This document shows positions 8,620 to 16,387 of a stretch of 64,000 bases of DNA, piece after piece. The position numbers were made by a program, and so were the translations under genes. The notes beneath the pieces were generated by a model, which saw only the letters and a list, made by a program, of their open reading frames with translations, did no database searches and had not been told where the DNA came from. Origin of the DNA: Neorhizobium vignae (lineage in GTDB: Bacteria > Pseudomonadota > Alphaproteobacteria > Rhizobiales > Rhizobiaceae); contig NZ_JNNU01000008.1 of the NCBI RefSeq assembly GCF_000732195.1, positions 248,001 through 312,000 of the forward strand. The letters run 5' to 3'. The first letter of the stretch is position 1; every line of letters begins with the position of its first letter.

Positions 8620-9231
8620 TCAGTTGCTGACGACGAGGCGCGGCGCGCCGTCTTCGACGCGGCTCGCCATCACCATTTCGGCGAAGCTGACGACCTGCGA
8701 GGCAACGATTTCGAGCGGCTGCGCGACCTCGCGGCGGGCCGGTTTGCCGTCGACGAAAGGTTTCTCGTTGGATTTGATGGTCGCCGCGTAAGGGGTCGGC
8801 CAGCCGCGCAGCGCATGCACGACCGAACGCAGGCCGATCAGCGTTGCGCCGAGCGCCTGGTCGCCGGCGGCGCAGACGATGCAGCCGACGGCGCGGCCGT
8901 CGAAATAGGAGCGCGCGTCTCCCCGCATGTCTTCCGTATAGTCGATGACGTTCTTGATCATGCCGGACATGCCGCCGTGATAGCTCGGCGTTGCTATGAC
9001 GATGCCGTCGGCACGGCGCATCGACTGGAGCAGGCGAAGGGCGGCCGGAGTGCGGTGCGTCACGCCAGGATCGAAGAGCGGCAGCTCAAGTTCTGCTCCG
9101 CAGATGAGATCGATCTCCGCGCCGGCCTGTTCGGCAGCCAGGAGACAATAGCGTAACGCGAGCTCGGAGCTCGAACCGGGGCGCTGGGTCCCGCCGATAC
9201 CGACGATAAAAGGTTTGCGGGGCTGCGTCAT
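8620..9231 (-). CDS. NADPH-dependent FMN reductase family protein
   Basis: A 203-residue flavodoxin-like protein. Phosphate-binding GTQRPGSSSE is near residues 14-23, and the FMN-contacting PSYHGGMSGMIKNVIDY is in the middle, as in NADPH:FMN reductases. The ATG at 9231 has GGAGAG just upstream; the frame extends to 9309 but into the control region. It is the first gene of the FMN reductase-LLM-hydrolase unit and is expected to supply FMNH2 to one or both luciferase-like oxygenases. Confidence 0.88.
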   Translation of the reverse strand: MTQPRKPFIVGIGGTQRPGSSSELALRYCLLAAEQAGAEIDLICGAELELPLFDPGVTHRTPAALRLLQSMRRADGIVIATPSYHGGMSGMIKNVIDYTEDMRGDARSYFDGRAVGCIVCAAGDQALGATLIGLRSVVHALRGWPTPYAATIKSNEKPFVDGKPARREVAQPLEIVASQVVSFAEMVMASRVEDGAPRLVVSN

Positions 9232-9283
9232 AGGTCTCTCCTTCGGCAAAGCCGATTGCCTTATCAGGCCTCCTGAGAAGATC

Positions 9284-9354
9284 TTGTATACCTTTACAGC
9301 AAATGTCAAGGCTATTATGCCGTTTCAAAGCCACTATCCATCAACTGGTATACA
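9284..9354. promoter_or_regulatory. Two GntR/FCD-like operator candidates in the divergent promoter
   Basis: TTGTATACC (9284-9292) and TGGTATACA (9346-9354) are near-identical on opposite strands, both centred on GTATAC. They flank the space between the FMN reductase start (9231) and the GntR gene. FCD-type GntR proteins usually bind short palindromes of the TGGTATACCA kind, so autoregulation plus control of the flavin unit is likely. Confidence 0.55.
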
Positions 9355-9378
9355 CTTTTTGTCGGTTGGCCTCGGTGA

Positions 9379-10134
9379 ATGGTTTGTCGTAATCTCCCCC
9401 GCCAGGACGAAGGAACAGGTGACGGTTTGACGAATGAGACAACCAGGGACGGAGCCAAGGACGGGGCGACGCAAAGCGCCGTCGAAACCGCCTATCATCG
9501 CATCCGGCACCTGATCCTCACGGGCGAGATGCGCTCCGGTGACAAGCTGCTCGAAAACCAGCTCGCCGCCGCGATCGGCGTTTCCCGCACCCCGATCCGC
9601 GAGGCTTTGAACCGGCTGAATGCCGAGGGCCTCGTGGTGCTGGAACGCTACCGGCGGGGGATCGTCGCGGATTTTTCGCTCGACGACGCGGTCGAGATCT
9701 TTCGGCTGCGCGCCATTCTCGAAGGTCACGCGACCAGCCGCGCCGCCACCCGCATTTCGCAAGCCGACCTGCGGCGGCTGGAGGAGCTGGAACGGCTGAT
9801 GGAGACCCAGTTCGAGGAACTCGGCTGGAACGAACATCTCGAAGGCTTCGACAAGCTCAACGGGGAATTCCACGCGGTGATCGCCGCTGCCGCCGAAAGC
9901 CCGCGGCTCGAAAAAATCCTCGCTTCCTCGCTGGAACTGCCGGCCTCGATCTTCAACCGCTATTCGGAACCGGTCGAGGTGCGCACGCGCCGTACCCACG
10001 CCCAGCACCGGGAAATCCTCGCGGCGCTGAAGGCCCGCAATCCCGAATGGGCGCAGGCGGCGATGAACGCCCATCTCTTTTCGCTCTTGCCCTCCGCTTC
10101 AGGCTCGCTTGAGCATGAAGACGGGGCGGAATGA
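9379..10134 (+). CDS. GntR family transcriptional regulator, FCD domain
   Basis: A protein of up to 251 residues. A GntR winged helix (about residues 35-95, with GVSRTPIREALNRL) is followed by an all-helical FCD ligand domain with metal-type residues (NGEFHAVI, RTHAQHREI). The start is uncertain: ATG at 9379 has a weak ribosome site, and an in-frame TTG at 9427 lies 12 bases after GAAGGA. It is divergent from the FMN reductase unit with two GTATAC palindromes between them, so it probably controls the surrounding catabolic genes. The effector is likely an organic acid. Confidence 0.88.
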   Translation: MVCRNLPRQDEGTGDGLTNETTRDGAKDGATQSAVETAYHRIRHLILTGEMRSGDKLLENQLAAAIGVSRTPIREALNRLNAEGLVVLERYRRGIVADFSLDDAVEIFRLRAILEGHATSRAATRISQADLRRLEELERLMETQFEELGWNEHLEGFDKLNGEFHAVIAAAAESPRLEKILASSLELPASIFNRYSEPVEVRTRRTHAQHREILAALKARNPEWAQAAMNAHLFSLLPSASGSLEHEDGAE

Positions 10135-10188
10135 GTGCGGTAGTGCCGCTCTCTTCGAAGCTCCCGCGGACTGGCCGTTGCCGATCCG

Positions 10189-10860
10189 CTACCGGTTGGT
10201 GGCCATCCACAGCACGTGGCGGCCGCCGCGCTTGCCGTTGGCACGGACATAAACTTCCTCGGCGGCAAATCCCACGTCCCGCAGCCGCCGGGTGAAGGCG
10301 GCATCCGGCGCCGACGACCAGACGGCCAGGACGCCGTTGTCGCGCAGCGCAGCCTTGGCGGCTCGAAGCCCCGCGTGGTTATAAAGGCTGTCGTTGGAAG
10401 CACGCGTCAGCCCGTCGGGGCCGTTGTCGACATCGAGCAGGATGGCATCGTAAGCGGCGTTGCGCGACCGGATCAGCGCCCCGACATCGCCGACATGAAT
10501 ATCGACACGCGGATCGTCGAGCGTCCCCTTGTGAAACTCCGCCATCGGCCCGCGCGCCCAGTCGACCACCGCCGGAACCAGCTCCGCGACGGTGACCCTG
10601 GTATCGTCCGGCAGGGCTCCCAGGGCCGCCCGCAGCGTAAACCCCATGCCGAGGCCTCCGATCAGCATGTGGATATTTTTCCGGCCCGCAATCCGCTCGC
10701 AGGAGAGCGTCGCCAGCGCCTCTTCCGAACCACTCAGCCGGCTGTTCATCAGCTCGGTCGAGCCGAGCATGATGGAAAATTCGGCTCCACGCTGCTTCAG
10801 GCGCAGTTCGCCGTCCTCGCCGGGAATGGTAGCGCGGTCAAGCTGGATCCAGGGAAGCAT
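10189..10860 (-). CDS. Spermidine synthase-like SAM-dependent protein
   Basis: A 223-residue Rossmann-fold protein of the spermine/spermidine synthase superfamily. The SAM-binding motif LIGGLGMGFTLRAAL is near residue 68, VTVAELVPAVVDWA follows, and an acidic motif DAILLDVDNGPDG is in the middle. It lacks the N-terminal beta domain of real aminopropyltransferases, so a methyltransferase-like or unknown role is possible. It converges with the GntR gene and is not clearly part of an operon. Confidence 0.75.
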   Translation of the reverse strand: MLPWIQLDRATIPGEDGELRLKQRGAEFSIMLGSTELMNSRLSGSEEALATLSCERIAGRKNIHMLIGGLGMGFTLRAALGALPDDTRVTVAELVPAVVDWARGPMAEFHKGTLDDPRVDIHVGDVGALIRSRNAAYDAILLDVDNGPDGLTRASNDSLYNHAGLRAAKAALRDNGVLAVWSSAPDAAFTRRLRDVGFAAEEVYVRANGKRGGRHVLWMATNR

Positions 10861-11045
10861 CGCTCTGTCTCATCGTCGTCTCGTCTGGGACGCCTCCTAA
10901 CACAGACGTTGCAGCGAAAACACGGACTATCGGCGGTCGGCTTTAAGAATGCTCACCGAGGCCATGCTGAAGATGGCTTCGATATCGCCGGCGTGGAAAC
11001 GGCCGCCAGAGGCCAAGCTGGGGCATGGAGGGACTACCTCCCTCT

Positions 11046-11231
11046 TCATTCCGATGGCAGTTGTGGGGCAGGCTCGGCAACACCCGACCTAAAACAGGCC
11101 GACAGCGGCGGAATTGTCAGCGCCTCGATCAGCACAAAAGCAAGCTCTTCGAGTTCGCCATCGGTAAGCTCCGAATAATCGTCTCCTTTCGGAAGATCAT
11201 CCGGGCACCCGTCGTTGTTTTTTGGAATCAT
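11046..11231 (-). CDS. Small hypothetical protein
   Basis: A possible 61-residue acidic protein (MIPKNNDGCPDDLPKGDDY at the N-terminus, then a short amphipathic stretch ELEELAFVLIEALTIPPL). The ATG at 11231 has GGGGCGAG upstream. It sits between the spermidine synthase-like gene and a strong minus-strand terminator, in DNA with less biased codon use than its neighbours. No family is recognised and it may not be translated. The remaining bases 10861-11045 show no gene. Confidence 0.35.
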   Translation of the reverse strand: MIPKNNDGCPDDLPKGDDYSELTDGELEELAFVLIEALTIPPLSACFRSGVAEPAPQLPSE

Positions 11232-11304
11232 GTCTCGCCCCAGCCCGCGGCGAACATGCATGAAATTTGGTAAATAGCATCACCTTTTTTGATGCTGTGC
11301 TGCA

Positions 11305-11342
11305 AAATAAAAAGGCCCGCGCCTTTTCCCCCTGCGCGGGCC
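11305..11342 (-). terminator. Rho-independent terminator
   Basis: Stem GGCCCGCGC (11314-11322) with GCGCGGGCC (11334-11342), loop of 11 bases, followed on the minus strand by TTTTTATTTT. It ends whatever transcript runs through 11490-11343. Confidence 0.88.
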
Positions 11343-11490
11343 TCTCCCAAGACGTAACCTCTTCTACGCTCGACTTGGGAGAACACCATTGTACTCCGGA
11401 CCGCGAAGTCCTCAATTCGTCCAAAAGACCTAGCACAAGGGGTATAGCCCCCAGGGGAGCGGCCGGCTTTTGGGGCGCCGGCCGCTAAGA
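11305..11490 (-). ncRNA. Candidate structured RNA with terminator, minus strand
   Basis: In minus-strand order there is a 10-bp perfect hairpin (11486-11458, AGCGGCCGGC arms), GGGG/CCCC and GGAC/GTCC mini-hairpins, then a 9-bp stem closing a 22-base loop (11382-11374 with 11351-11343). Last comes a terminator hairpin 11342-11314 followed by a T-rich tract. No convincing protein fits. It lies downstream of the second luciferase-like gene, so it could be a separate small RNA or a structured 3' end. I do not recognise the family. Bases 11491-11635 hold nothing else visible. Confidence 0.5.
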
Positions 11491-11635
11491 CCGCAGCGAC
11501 TGGGGGGTGACAATAGTGCGGTCCTGCGCCTCAAATGACGACAATCGCGACCGCACATCAAGATGAACCTTGGGTTATATGACTACGCCCAAAGGCTTCA
11601 TAGACTTGTCAAAATCATCAAATTGGCATCCCTCC

Positions 11636-12796
11636 TCAGGCCACCCGCCTGGCGGTCACGTTGCGTAGATACGGCATGACCTCCTTGGAGTAGATCTCCA
11701 TGTTCTTGCGGGTTAGCTCGGCCGGTAGCGTACCGAACTGGAGGAGTGTCAGCAGATGCCCGAAGCCGATCTGGTCCTGGTATTCTTCCAGCTTCTCGCG
11801 CACCGTAGCCGGGCTGCCACAGATGAACTTGCCCTCGTCGATGACGCTGTCGATCGTCTGCTTCATCGAATGGCCGGCCTTGGCCGACATCGCCCCGACC
11901 ATGGACTTCACCGAAGTGTAGCCCGGCGGCAGCAGCATCTCCATCGGCATGCGCAGGAATTTCTGCAGGAAGGCCTCGATATGGTCCTTGGCTTCGCGGC
12001 GGGCGATCTCGTCGGTCTCGGCCACATAGAGCGGCAGCGACCAGCCAAGCTGGTCCTCGGTCGCCTCGTAGCCGTAGCCGGCAGCGACGTCCTTGTACAT
12101 CTTCATGTAGCGGGCGACGGTCGAGACCGAGGCGAAGGTCTGGAGATAGGTGTATTTGCGATCCGGATGGGCGGCCCATTCGATCGTCTCGCTGGATCCC
12201 TGGCTCGGGATCCAGATCGGCGGGTGCGGATTATCCTGGTAGACCCGCGGCCACACGTTCACGTATTCGAAACTGTAGTGCTTGCCTTCGAAGACGCTCG
12301 GACCCGGTTGCGTCCAGGCCTGCAGGATGAGGTCGTGGGCTTCCTGGAACCGCTCGTGGCTGAAGGCCGGATTGACGCCCCAGGAATGGTATTCGGCGCC
12401 GATGCCGCGCACCATGCCGGCGATCAGGCGGCCGCCGGTAATGTTGTCCACCATCGCGAATTCTTCCGCGACGGTCAGCGGGTTGTTGAGGAGCGGTAGC
12501 GCGCGACCGAGGATGGCGATCTTGACGTTCTTGGTGCGGCGGGCAAGCGCGCCGGCCATGACACCGGGGATCGGCATCAGGCCGTAGGCGTTCGAATGGT
12601 GCTCGTTGACGCAGATGCCATCGAACCCGAGCTGGTCGGCATATTCGAGCTCGTCCAGGTAGCGGTTGTAGAGCTGGTGGCCCTTCTTCGGGTCGTAATA
12701 GGTGTTCGGCAGGGTGACCCAGGCGGAATTGTGTTTCTCGTCATAGGAAAGATCGAGATCCGCATAGGGCATCAGGTGCATGAAGTAGAATTTCAT
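11636..12796 (-). CDS. LLM class flavin-dependent oxidoreductase (luciferase-like), module 2
   Basis: A 386-residue luciferase-fold protein with MKFYFMHLMPYADLD at the N-terminus, GFDGICVNEHHSNAYG near residue 58 and TGGRLIAGMVRGIGAE near residue 120. It is paralogous to the protein at 7432-8556 but clearly divergent. It overlaps its upstream partner hydrolase by four bases (ATGA, 12793-12796), so the two are translationally coupled. No second flavin reductase is nearby, so it may share the one at 8620-9231. A monooxygenase (possibly Baeyer-Villiger-type) role is inferred. Confidence 0.9.
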   Translation of the reverse strand: MKFYFMHLMPYADLDLSYDEKHNSAWVTLPNTYYDPKKGHQLYNRYLDELEYADQLGFDGICVNEHHSNAYGLMPIPGVMAGALARRTKNVKIAILGRALPLLNNPLTVAEEFAMVDNITGGRLIAGMVRGIGAEYHSWGVNPAFSHERFQEAHDLILQAWTQPGPSVFEGKHYSFEYVNVWPRVYQDNPHPPIWIPSQGSSETIEWAAHPDRKYTYLQTFASVSTVARYMKMYKDVAAGYGYEATEDQLGWSLPLYVAETDEIARREAKDHIEAFLQKFLRMPMEMLLPPGYTSVKSMVGAMSAKAGHSMKQTIDSVIDEGKFICGSPATVREKLEEYQDQIGFGHLLTLLQFGTLPAELTRKNMEIYSKEVMPYLRNVTARRVA

Positions 12797-13578
12797 CGCG
12801 TAACCTCCCCGATGAAGCCGTTGACCAGTTCGACGAAACGGTCCGCTTTTTCGATCTGCGGCAGATGTCCGCAGTTTTCGATGATCTCAAGCCGCGAATT
12901 GGGAATGAGGTCGCGCCATGCCGGAGCGTAAACGACCGGCATCGCCTTGTCGTCATCGCCCCAGACGATCAGCGTCGGTAGCGAAATGCGGTGCAGCCAC
13001 TTGTGCAGGTCCGGATTGAGAAAACGCGGCTCCCAGGCGAGCTTGGCCGACGTGAGCTTGTTCCTGAGAAGGATTTCCATCTCCTCCTTCGACGGCGGCG
13101 GCGCCGCCAGCATCGCTTCCGCAAACGCCTGGTCGTGGAAGAGATTGCGGGCGGTCTCCTGCGGGCTCCACATGAAGACGTCGCCCTTGCGAATACCCTT
13201 CACGCGGATGCCAGCAGGCGCCACGACGGTCAGGGATCTGAGCTTTGTCGCGTTGCGGATGGCGATCTCGGCCGCCAGCCATCCGCCGATCGACGTGCCG
13301 ACGAGGTGGGCCTTCTCAAGGCAGAGATGGTCGAGAAGATCCAGATAGAAGAAGGCGAGGTCGGAAATGTTGTCCAGCCATTCGGGGCTGTCGGAGGCGC
13401 CGAAACCCGGATGTTCCGGCACGATCACCTCGTGGGTTTCGGAGAGCTTCTCCATGAAGGGCAGCCAGCGCGAGGCGCCGCTCGCACCATGCAGGAAGAG
13501 CAGCGGAGCCCCCTTGCCTCCCCGCATGAGCCGGATCTTAGTGCCGGTGACGGTTTCAAGACTTTCGGTAAAGCTCAT
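12793..13578 (-). CDS. Alpha/beta hydrolase, module 2
   Basis: A 261-residue alpha/beta hydrolase with nucleophile elbow G94-T-S96-I-G98, acid in WGDDD (about 208-210) and base H238 (ENCGHLPQIEKA). The HGASG oxyanion motif is at 30-34. The sequence resembles carboxylesterases and meta-cleavage-type hydrolases, but the substrate is not determined. It is the first gene of a two-gene unit with the second luciferase-like oxidoreductase and faces away from the plus-strand SDR gene. Confidence 0.88.
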   Translation of the reverse strand: MSFTESLETVTGTKIRLMRGGKGAPLLFLHGASGASRWLPFMEKLSETHEVIVPEHPGFGASDSPEWLDNISDLAFFYLDLLDHLCLEKAHLVGTSIGGWLAAEIAIRNATKLRSLTVVAPAGIRVKGIRKGDVFMWSPQETARNLFHDQAFAEAMLAAPPPSKEEMEILLRNKLTSAKLAWEPRFLNPDLHKWLHRISLPTLIVWGDDDKAMPVVYAPAWRDLIPNSRLEIIENCGHLPQIEKADRFVELVNGFIGEVTR

Positions 13579-13650
13579 CGGTGTTTCACCCTCCCCGGGA
13601 CCTGACGACCGTTATGGCAGGCGCTCCTCGGCACCCGCGAATGGCGGCAA

Positions 13651-13747
13651 TCTGTATAACCTTTTGGGGAGGGTCAATATGATTCTGTCAAATTTTGATT
13701 GATAATAGCAAATTTCTAACTTGCATCTTGGGAAATTGCATACAAGG
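13651..13747. promoter_or_regulatory. AT-rich divergent control region with GTATA/CATAC motifs
   Basis: The 368-base gap between the second hydrolase (start 13578) and the SDR (start 13947) begins with an AT-rich part. It holds CTGTATAACC (about 13653-13662) and TTGCATACAAG (about 13737-13747). Both partly match the GGTATACA core near the GntR gene. Copy B of the dispersed repeat fills the rest. Regulation by the GntR protein is a guess from similarity. Confidence 0.35.
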
Positions 13748-13786
13748 TTGGCGGGGTGGATTGAGCCGCGGGAAGGTTTCTCGAAG

Positions 13787-13905
13787 ACCCCCTCATCCGC
13801 CTGCCGACACCGTCTCCCCGCTGGGGAGAGGCGGTATGCCGCACCGTTGCAGATCCTCTCTTTCCTCGAGGAGAGGGTGGCCGAGCGAAGCGGAGGCGGG
13901 TGAGA
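13787..13905 (+). repeat. Dispersed palindromic repeat, copy B
   Basis: It starts CCTCATCCGCCTGCC and ends GAGCGAAGCGGAGGCGGGTGAG, so its ends are inverted. Inside are GTCTCCCCGCTGGGGAGAG and CTCGAGGAGAG hairpins. It closely matches copies at 45162-45291 and 60418-60540. It sits in the leader of the SDR gene. Confidence 0.8.
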
Positions 13906-13946
13906 GGCGCTTCGGGCAAGAGCGAGGAGACTATAGGGAGGAAAAA

Positions 13947-14738
13947 ATGCAGGCCGAAAAACTGTTTGATCTCAAAGGTCAGGTGGCGATCGTGACGGGC
14001 GCTGCAAGCGGCCTGGGGCTCGCCATCACCAAGACGCTTGCCGCCAACGGCGCGCATGTGGCGCTCATCGACCTCAACCCGGAAACACTCGCCGCCGCCT
14101 GTCAATGGCTGAACGGCCAGGGCTTTTCCGCCGAGAGCCATCAGGTCGATGTCTCCGACCGTGCAAGTCTGCGGAACACGATCGACGGTATTGCCGAAAA
14201 GCACGGGCATCTCGATATCCTCGTCGCCAATGCCGGCATCAGCGGTGGCCCGAATTCCCGCACCGAGGCCGGCGCGATCGAGAATGTCAGCGACGATCTG
14301 TGGAACAGGGTGGTGGACGTGAACCTCTCCGCCACGTTCATCGCTGTCCAGACCGCCGCCAGGCACATGAAGAAGCAGAAGAGCGGCCGCATCATCGCGA
14401 TCGCCTCGATCGCCGGCTTACGCGCCGACCCGATGACCGGTTATGCCTATGCATCCAGCAAGGGCGCCGTCGTCAATCTCGTCAAGCAGGCCTCCTGGGA
14501 ACTTGCGCCTTATAACGTTCTCGTCAACGGCATCGCGCCCGGCCCCTTCCGCACCAATATCGCTGGCGGCCGCATTCGCGAAGCGGAGGTGGAAAAGGCC
14601 TTTGCCGACACCGTGCCGCTCGGGCGCATCGCCGAGACGGACGAGATCATGGGGCTCGCCCTGCTTTTGGCATCGAAAGCATCGAGTTTCATGACCGGAG
14701 CGGTGATCCCGATCGACGGCGGTACGGTCGCTATTTGA
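13947..14738 (+). CDS. SDR family NAD(P)-dependent oxidoreductase
   Basis: A 263-residue short-chain dehydrogenase with cofactor motif TGAASGLG, structural NAG (NAGIS) and active site Ser-Tyr-x3-Lys (IASIAG, YASSK). The acidic residue after strand 2 (LIDLNPE) favours NAD. The ATG at 13947 follows GGGAGGA; the open frame runs upstream through repeat copy B but that part is not credible protein. It leads the plus-strand catabolic run and probably interconverts an alcohol and a ketone. Confidence 0.9.
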   Translation: MQAEKLFDLKGQVAIVTGAASGLGLAITKTLAANGAHVALIDLNPETLAAACQWLNGQGFSAESHQVDVSDRASLRNTIDGIAEKHGHLDILVANAGISGGPNSRTEAGAIENVSDDLWNRVVDVNLSATFIAVQTAARHMKKQKSGRIIAIASIAGLRADPMTGYAYASSKGAVVNLVKQASWELAPYNVLVNGIAPGPFRTNIAGGRIREAEVEKAFADTVPLGRIAETDEIMGLALLLASKASSFMTGAVIPIDGGTVAI

Positions 14739-14757
14739 GCCGAAGTGAACGTCGGAA

Positions 14758-14786
14758 TTGACAATATCAGGCTCCCTGCTTTATCC
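14758..14786 (+). promoter_or_regulatory. Candidate promoter before the aldehyde dehydrogenase
   Basis: TTGACA (14758-14763), 17-base spacer, TTATCC (14781-14786), 90 bases before the ATG at 14877. It lies in the 138-base gap after the SDR, which suggests that the aldehyde dehydrogenase and following genes can be transcribed separately. Confidence 0.45.
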
Positions 14787-14876
14787 CCTTGAAGTGGACG
14801 AGGAAGCCGGGTTTGAGAAAACCCGAAATTGACGGATGCCAAACGCACTCGTCTCATAAAAACGGAGGAGACGACC

Positions 14877-16340
14877 ATGAACATCGCGACCAATCCAGCC
14901 GGCTCGTCCGACGGTTACCAATCCGCGCGTCTCCTGATCGACGGTGTCTGGCTGGAAAACGGCGACCGCAAGACGCAGCCGCTGATCAACCCGGCCACCG
15001 AAAAGGCGATCGGCGTGGTGCCGCATGCGACGGCGCAAGATCTCGACTGGGCACTCGAGGCCGCCAAGCGCGCCTTTCCCCTCTGGCGCGCCATGAGCCC
15101 GCGCGAGCGCGGCCGCATCCTGAAGCGCGCAGCCCAGCTGATGCACGAGCGGCAGGAAGAGATCGCCACCCTTGCAACGCTCGAAATGGGCAAGCCGATC
15201 GCCGAGGCGCGGCTGGAGACCCATTTCGCCACGGAAGAAATGGAGTGGTTCGCCGAGGAAGGCCGCCGCACCTATGGCCGCGTCATTCCCGGCCGTATCG
15301 GCGAAACCCGCTTCCAGGTGATCAAGGAACCGGTCGGCCCGACCGCCGGCTTTTCGGCGTGGAATTTCCCGGTCGGCAATGCCGCCCGCAAGATGGGCTC
15401 GGCGCTCGCCGCCGGCTGCACGATGATCTACAAGCCCGGCGAGGAGGCTCCGGCATCCGCCGCCGCCGTCGCCCAGTGCCTCATCGATGCGGGGGTTCCG
15501 GCCGGCGTCATCGCCGTCGTCTATGGCGTGCCGGACTTCATCTCGCGCCATCTGCTCGCCTCGCCGATCATCCGCAAGATCTCGTTCACCGGCTCGGTTC
15601 CGGTCGGCCAGCACCTCATCCGGCTCGCCTCGGAAAGCCTGAAGCGCACCACGATGGAACTTGGCGGTCATGCGCCGGTGCTTATTTTCGACGACGCCGA
15701 CCAGACGGCCGCGCTCGACATGTCGGTGCAGCGCAAATACCGCAACGGCGGCCAGGTCTGCGTTTCGCCGACCCGGTTCTATGTACAGGACAAGTCCTAT
15801 GACGCCTTCTGCGCCGGCTTTGCGGAGCGTGCCGCCAAGATCACGGTCGGCGACGGCCTCGATCCGGCGACCGGCATGGGACCGCTGGTGCACGGTCGCC
15901 GGCGTGACGCCATCGAGGCGCTGGTGCAGGACGCCACCGCGAAGGGCGCCAAACTGCTCGCTGGCGGGCATCGCATCAACAATGAAGGCTTTTTCTATGC
16001 CCCAACGGTTCTTGCCGACGTGCCGAGCGATGCGCGGATCATGAGCGAGGAGCCCTTCGGCCCCGTCGCCGTGCTCAACCGGTTCTCGGATTTCGAGGAT
16101 GCGGTCACCAAGGCGAACGAACTGCCCTACGGCCTTGCGGCCTATGCCTTCTCCAATTCGCACAAGACCATCGCTAAACTTTCCGACGCGCTGGAAGCGG
16201 GCATGGTCGGTATCAATTCCTTCAACATTTCGATGCCGGAAACGCCGTTCGGCGGGGTAAAGGCCAGCGGTCACGGTTCCGAGGTCGGGATCGAGGGCGT
16301 CGATGCCTACATGGTCACCAAGACGATCAGCATCACCTGA
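14877..16340 (+). CDS. NAD-dependent aldehyde dehydrogenase
   Basis: A 487-residue aldehyde dehydrogenase oxidising an aldehyde to the acid. General base E261 (MELGGHAP), nucleophile C295 (GGQVCVSPTR) and cofactor motif FTGSVPVG (238-245) are intact. The GGAGGAG at 14864-14870 selects the ATG at 14877. The sequence is close to the succinate-semialdehyde/benzaldehyde dehydrogenase part of the family. Two ThDP enzymes that can release aldehydes follow it, so it probably removes their product. Confidence 0.92.
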   Translation: MNIATNPAGSSDGYQSARLLIDGVWLENGDRKTQPLINPATEKAIGVVPHATAQDLDWALEAAKRAFPLWRAMSPRERGRILKRAAQLMHERQEEIATLATLEMGKPIAEARLETHFATEEMEWFAEEGRRTYGRVIPGRIGETRFQVIKEPVGPTAGFSAWNFPVGNAARKMGSALAAGCTMIYKPGEEAPASAAAVAQCLIDAGVPAGVIAVVYGVPDFISRHLLASPIIRKISFTGSVPVGQHLIRLASESLKRTTMELGGHAPVLIFDDADQTAALDMSVQRKYRNGGQVCVSPTRFYVQDKSYDAFCAGFAERAAKITVGDGLDPATGMGPLVHGRRRDAIEALVQDATAKGAKLLAGGHRINNEGFFYAPTVLADVPSDARIMSEEPFGPVAVLNRFSDFEDAVTKANELPYGLAAYAFSNSHKTIAKLSDALEAGMVGINSFNISMPETPFGGVKASGHGSEVGIEGVDAYMVTKTISIT

Positions 16341-16387
16341 GGACGGGTTTCCGGCGGGTTTCCAAGAATTTCCACAAGGATTGCAGC

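Noticed and set aside
11267..11488. A 73-codon plus-strand frame and a 79-codon minus-strand frame over the structured region
   Set aside because: Both run through the terminator hairpin and its A/T tract, have no ribosome site and look like translated structure.
11305..11490. A retron or transposon-guide RNA explanation for the structured region
   Set aside because: No reverse transcriptase, TnpB, IsrB or other partner gene is near, and I could not find insertion ends.
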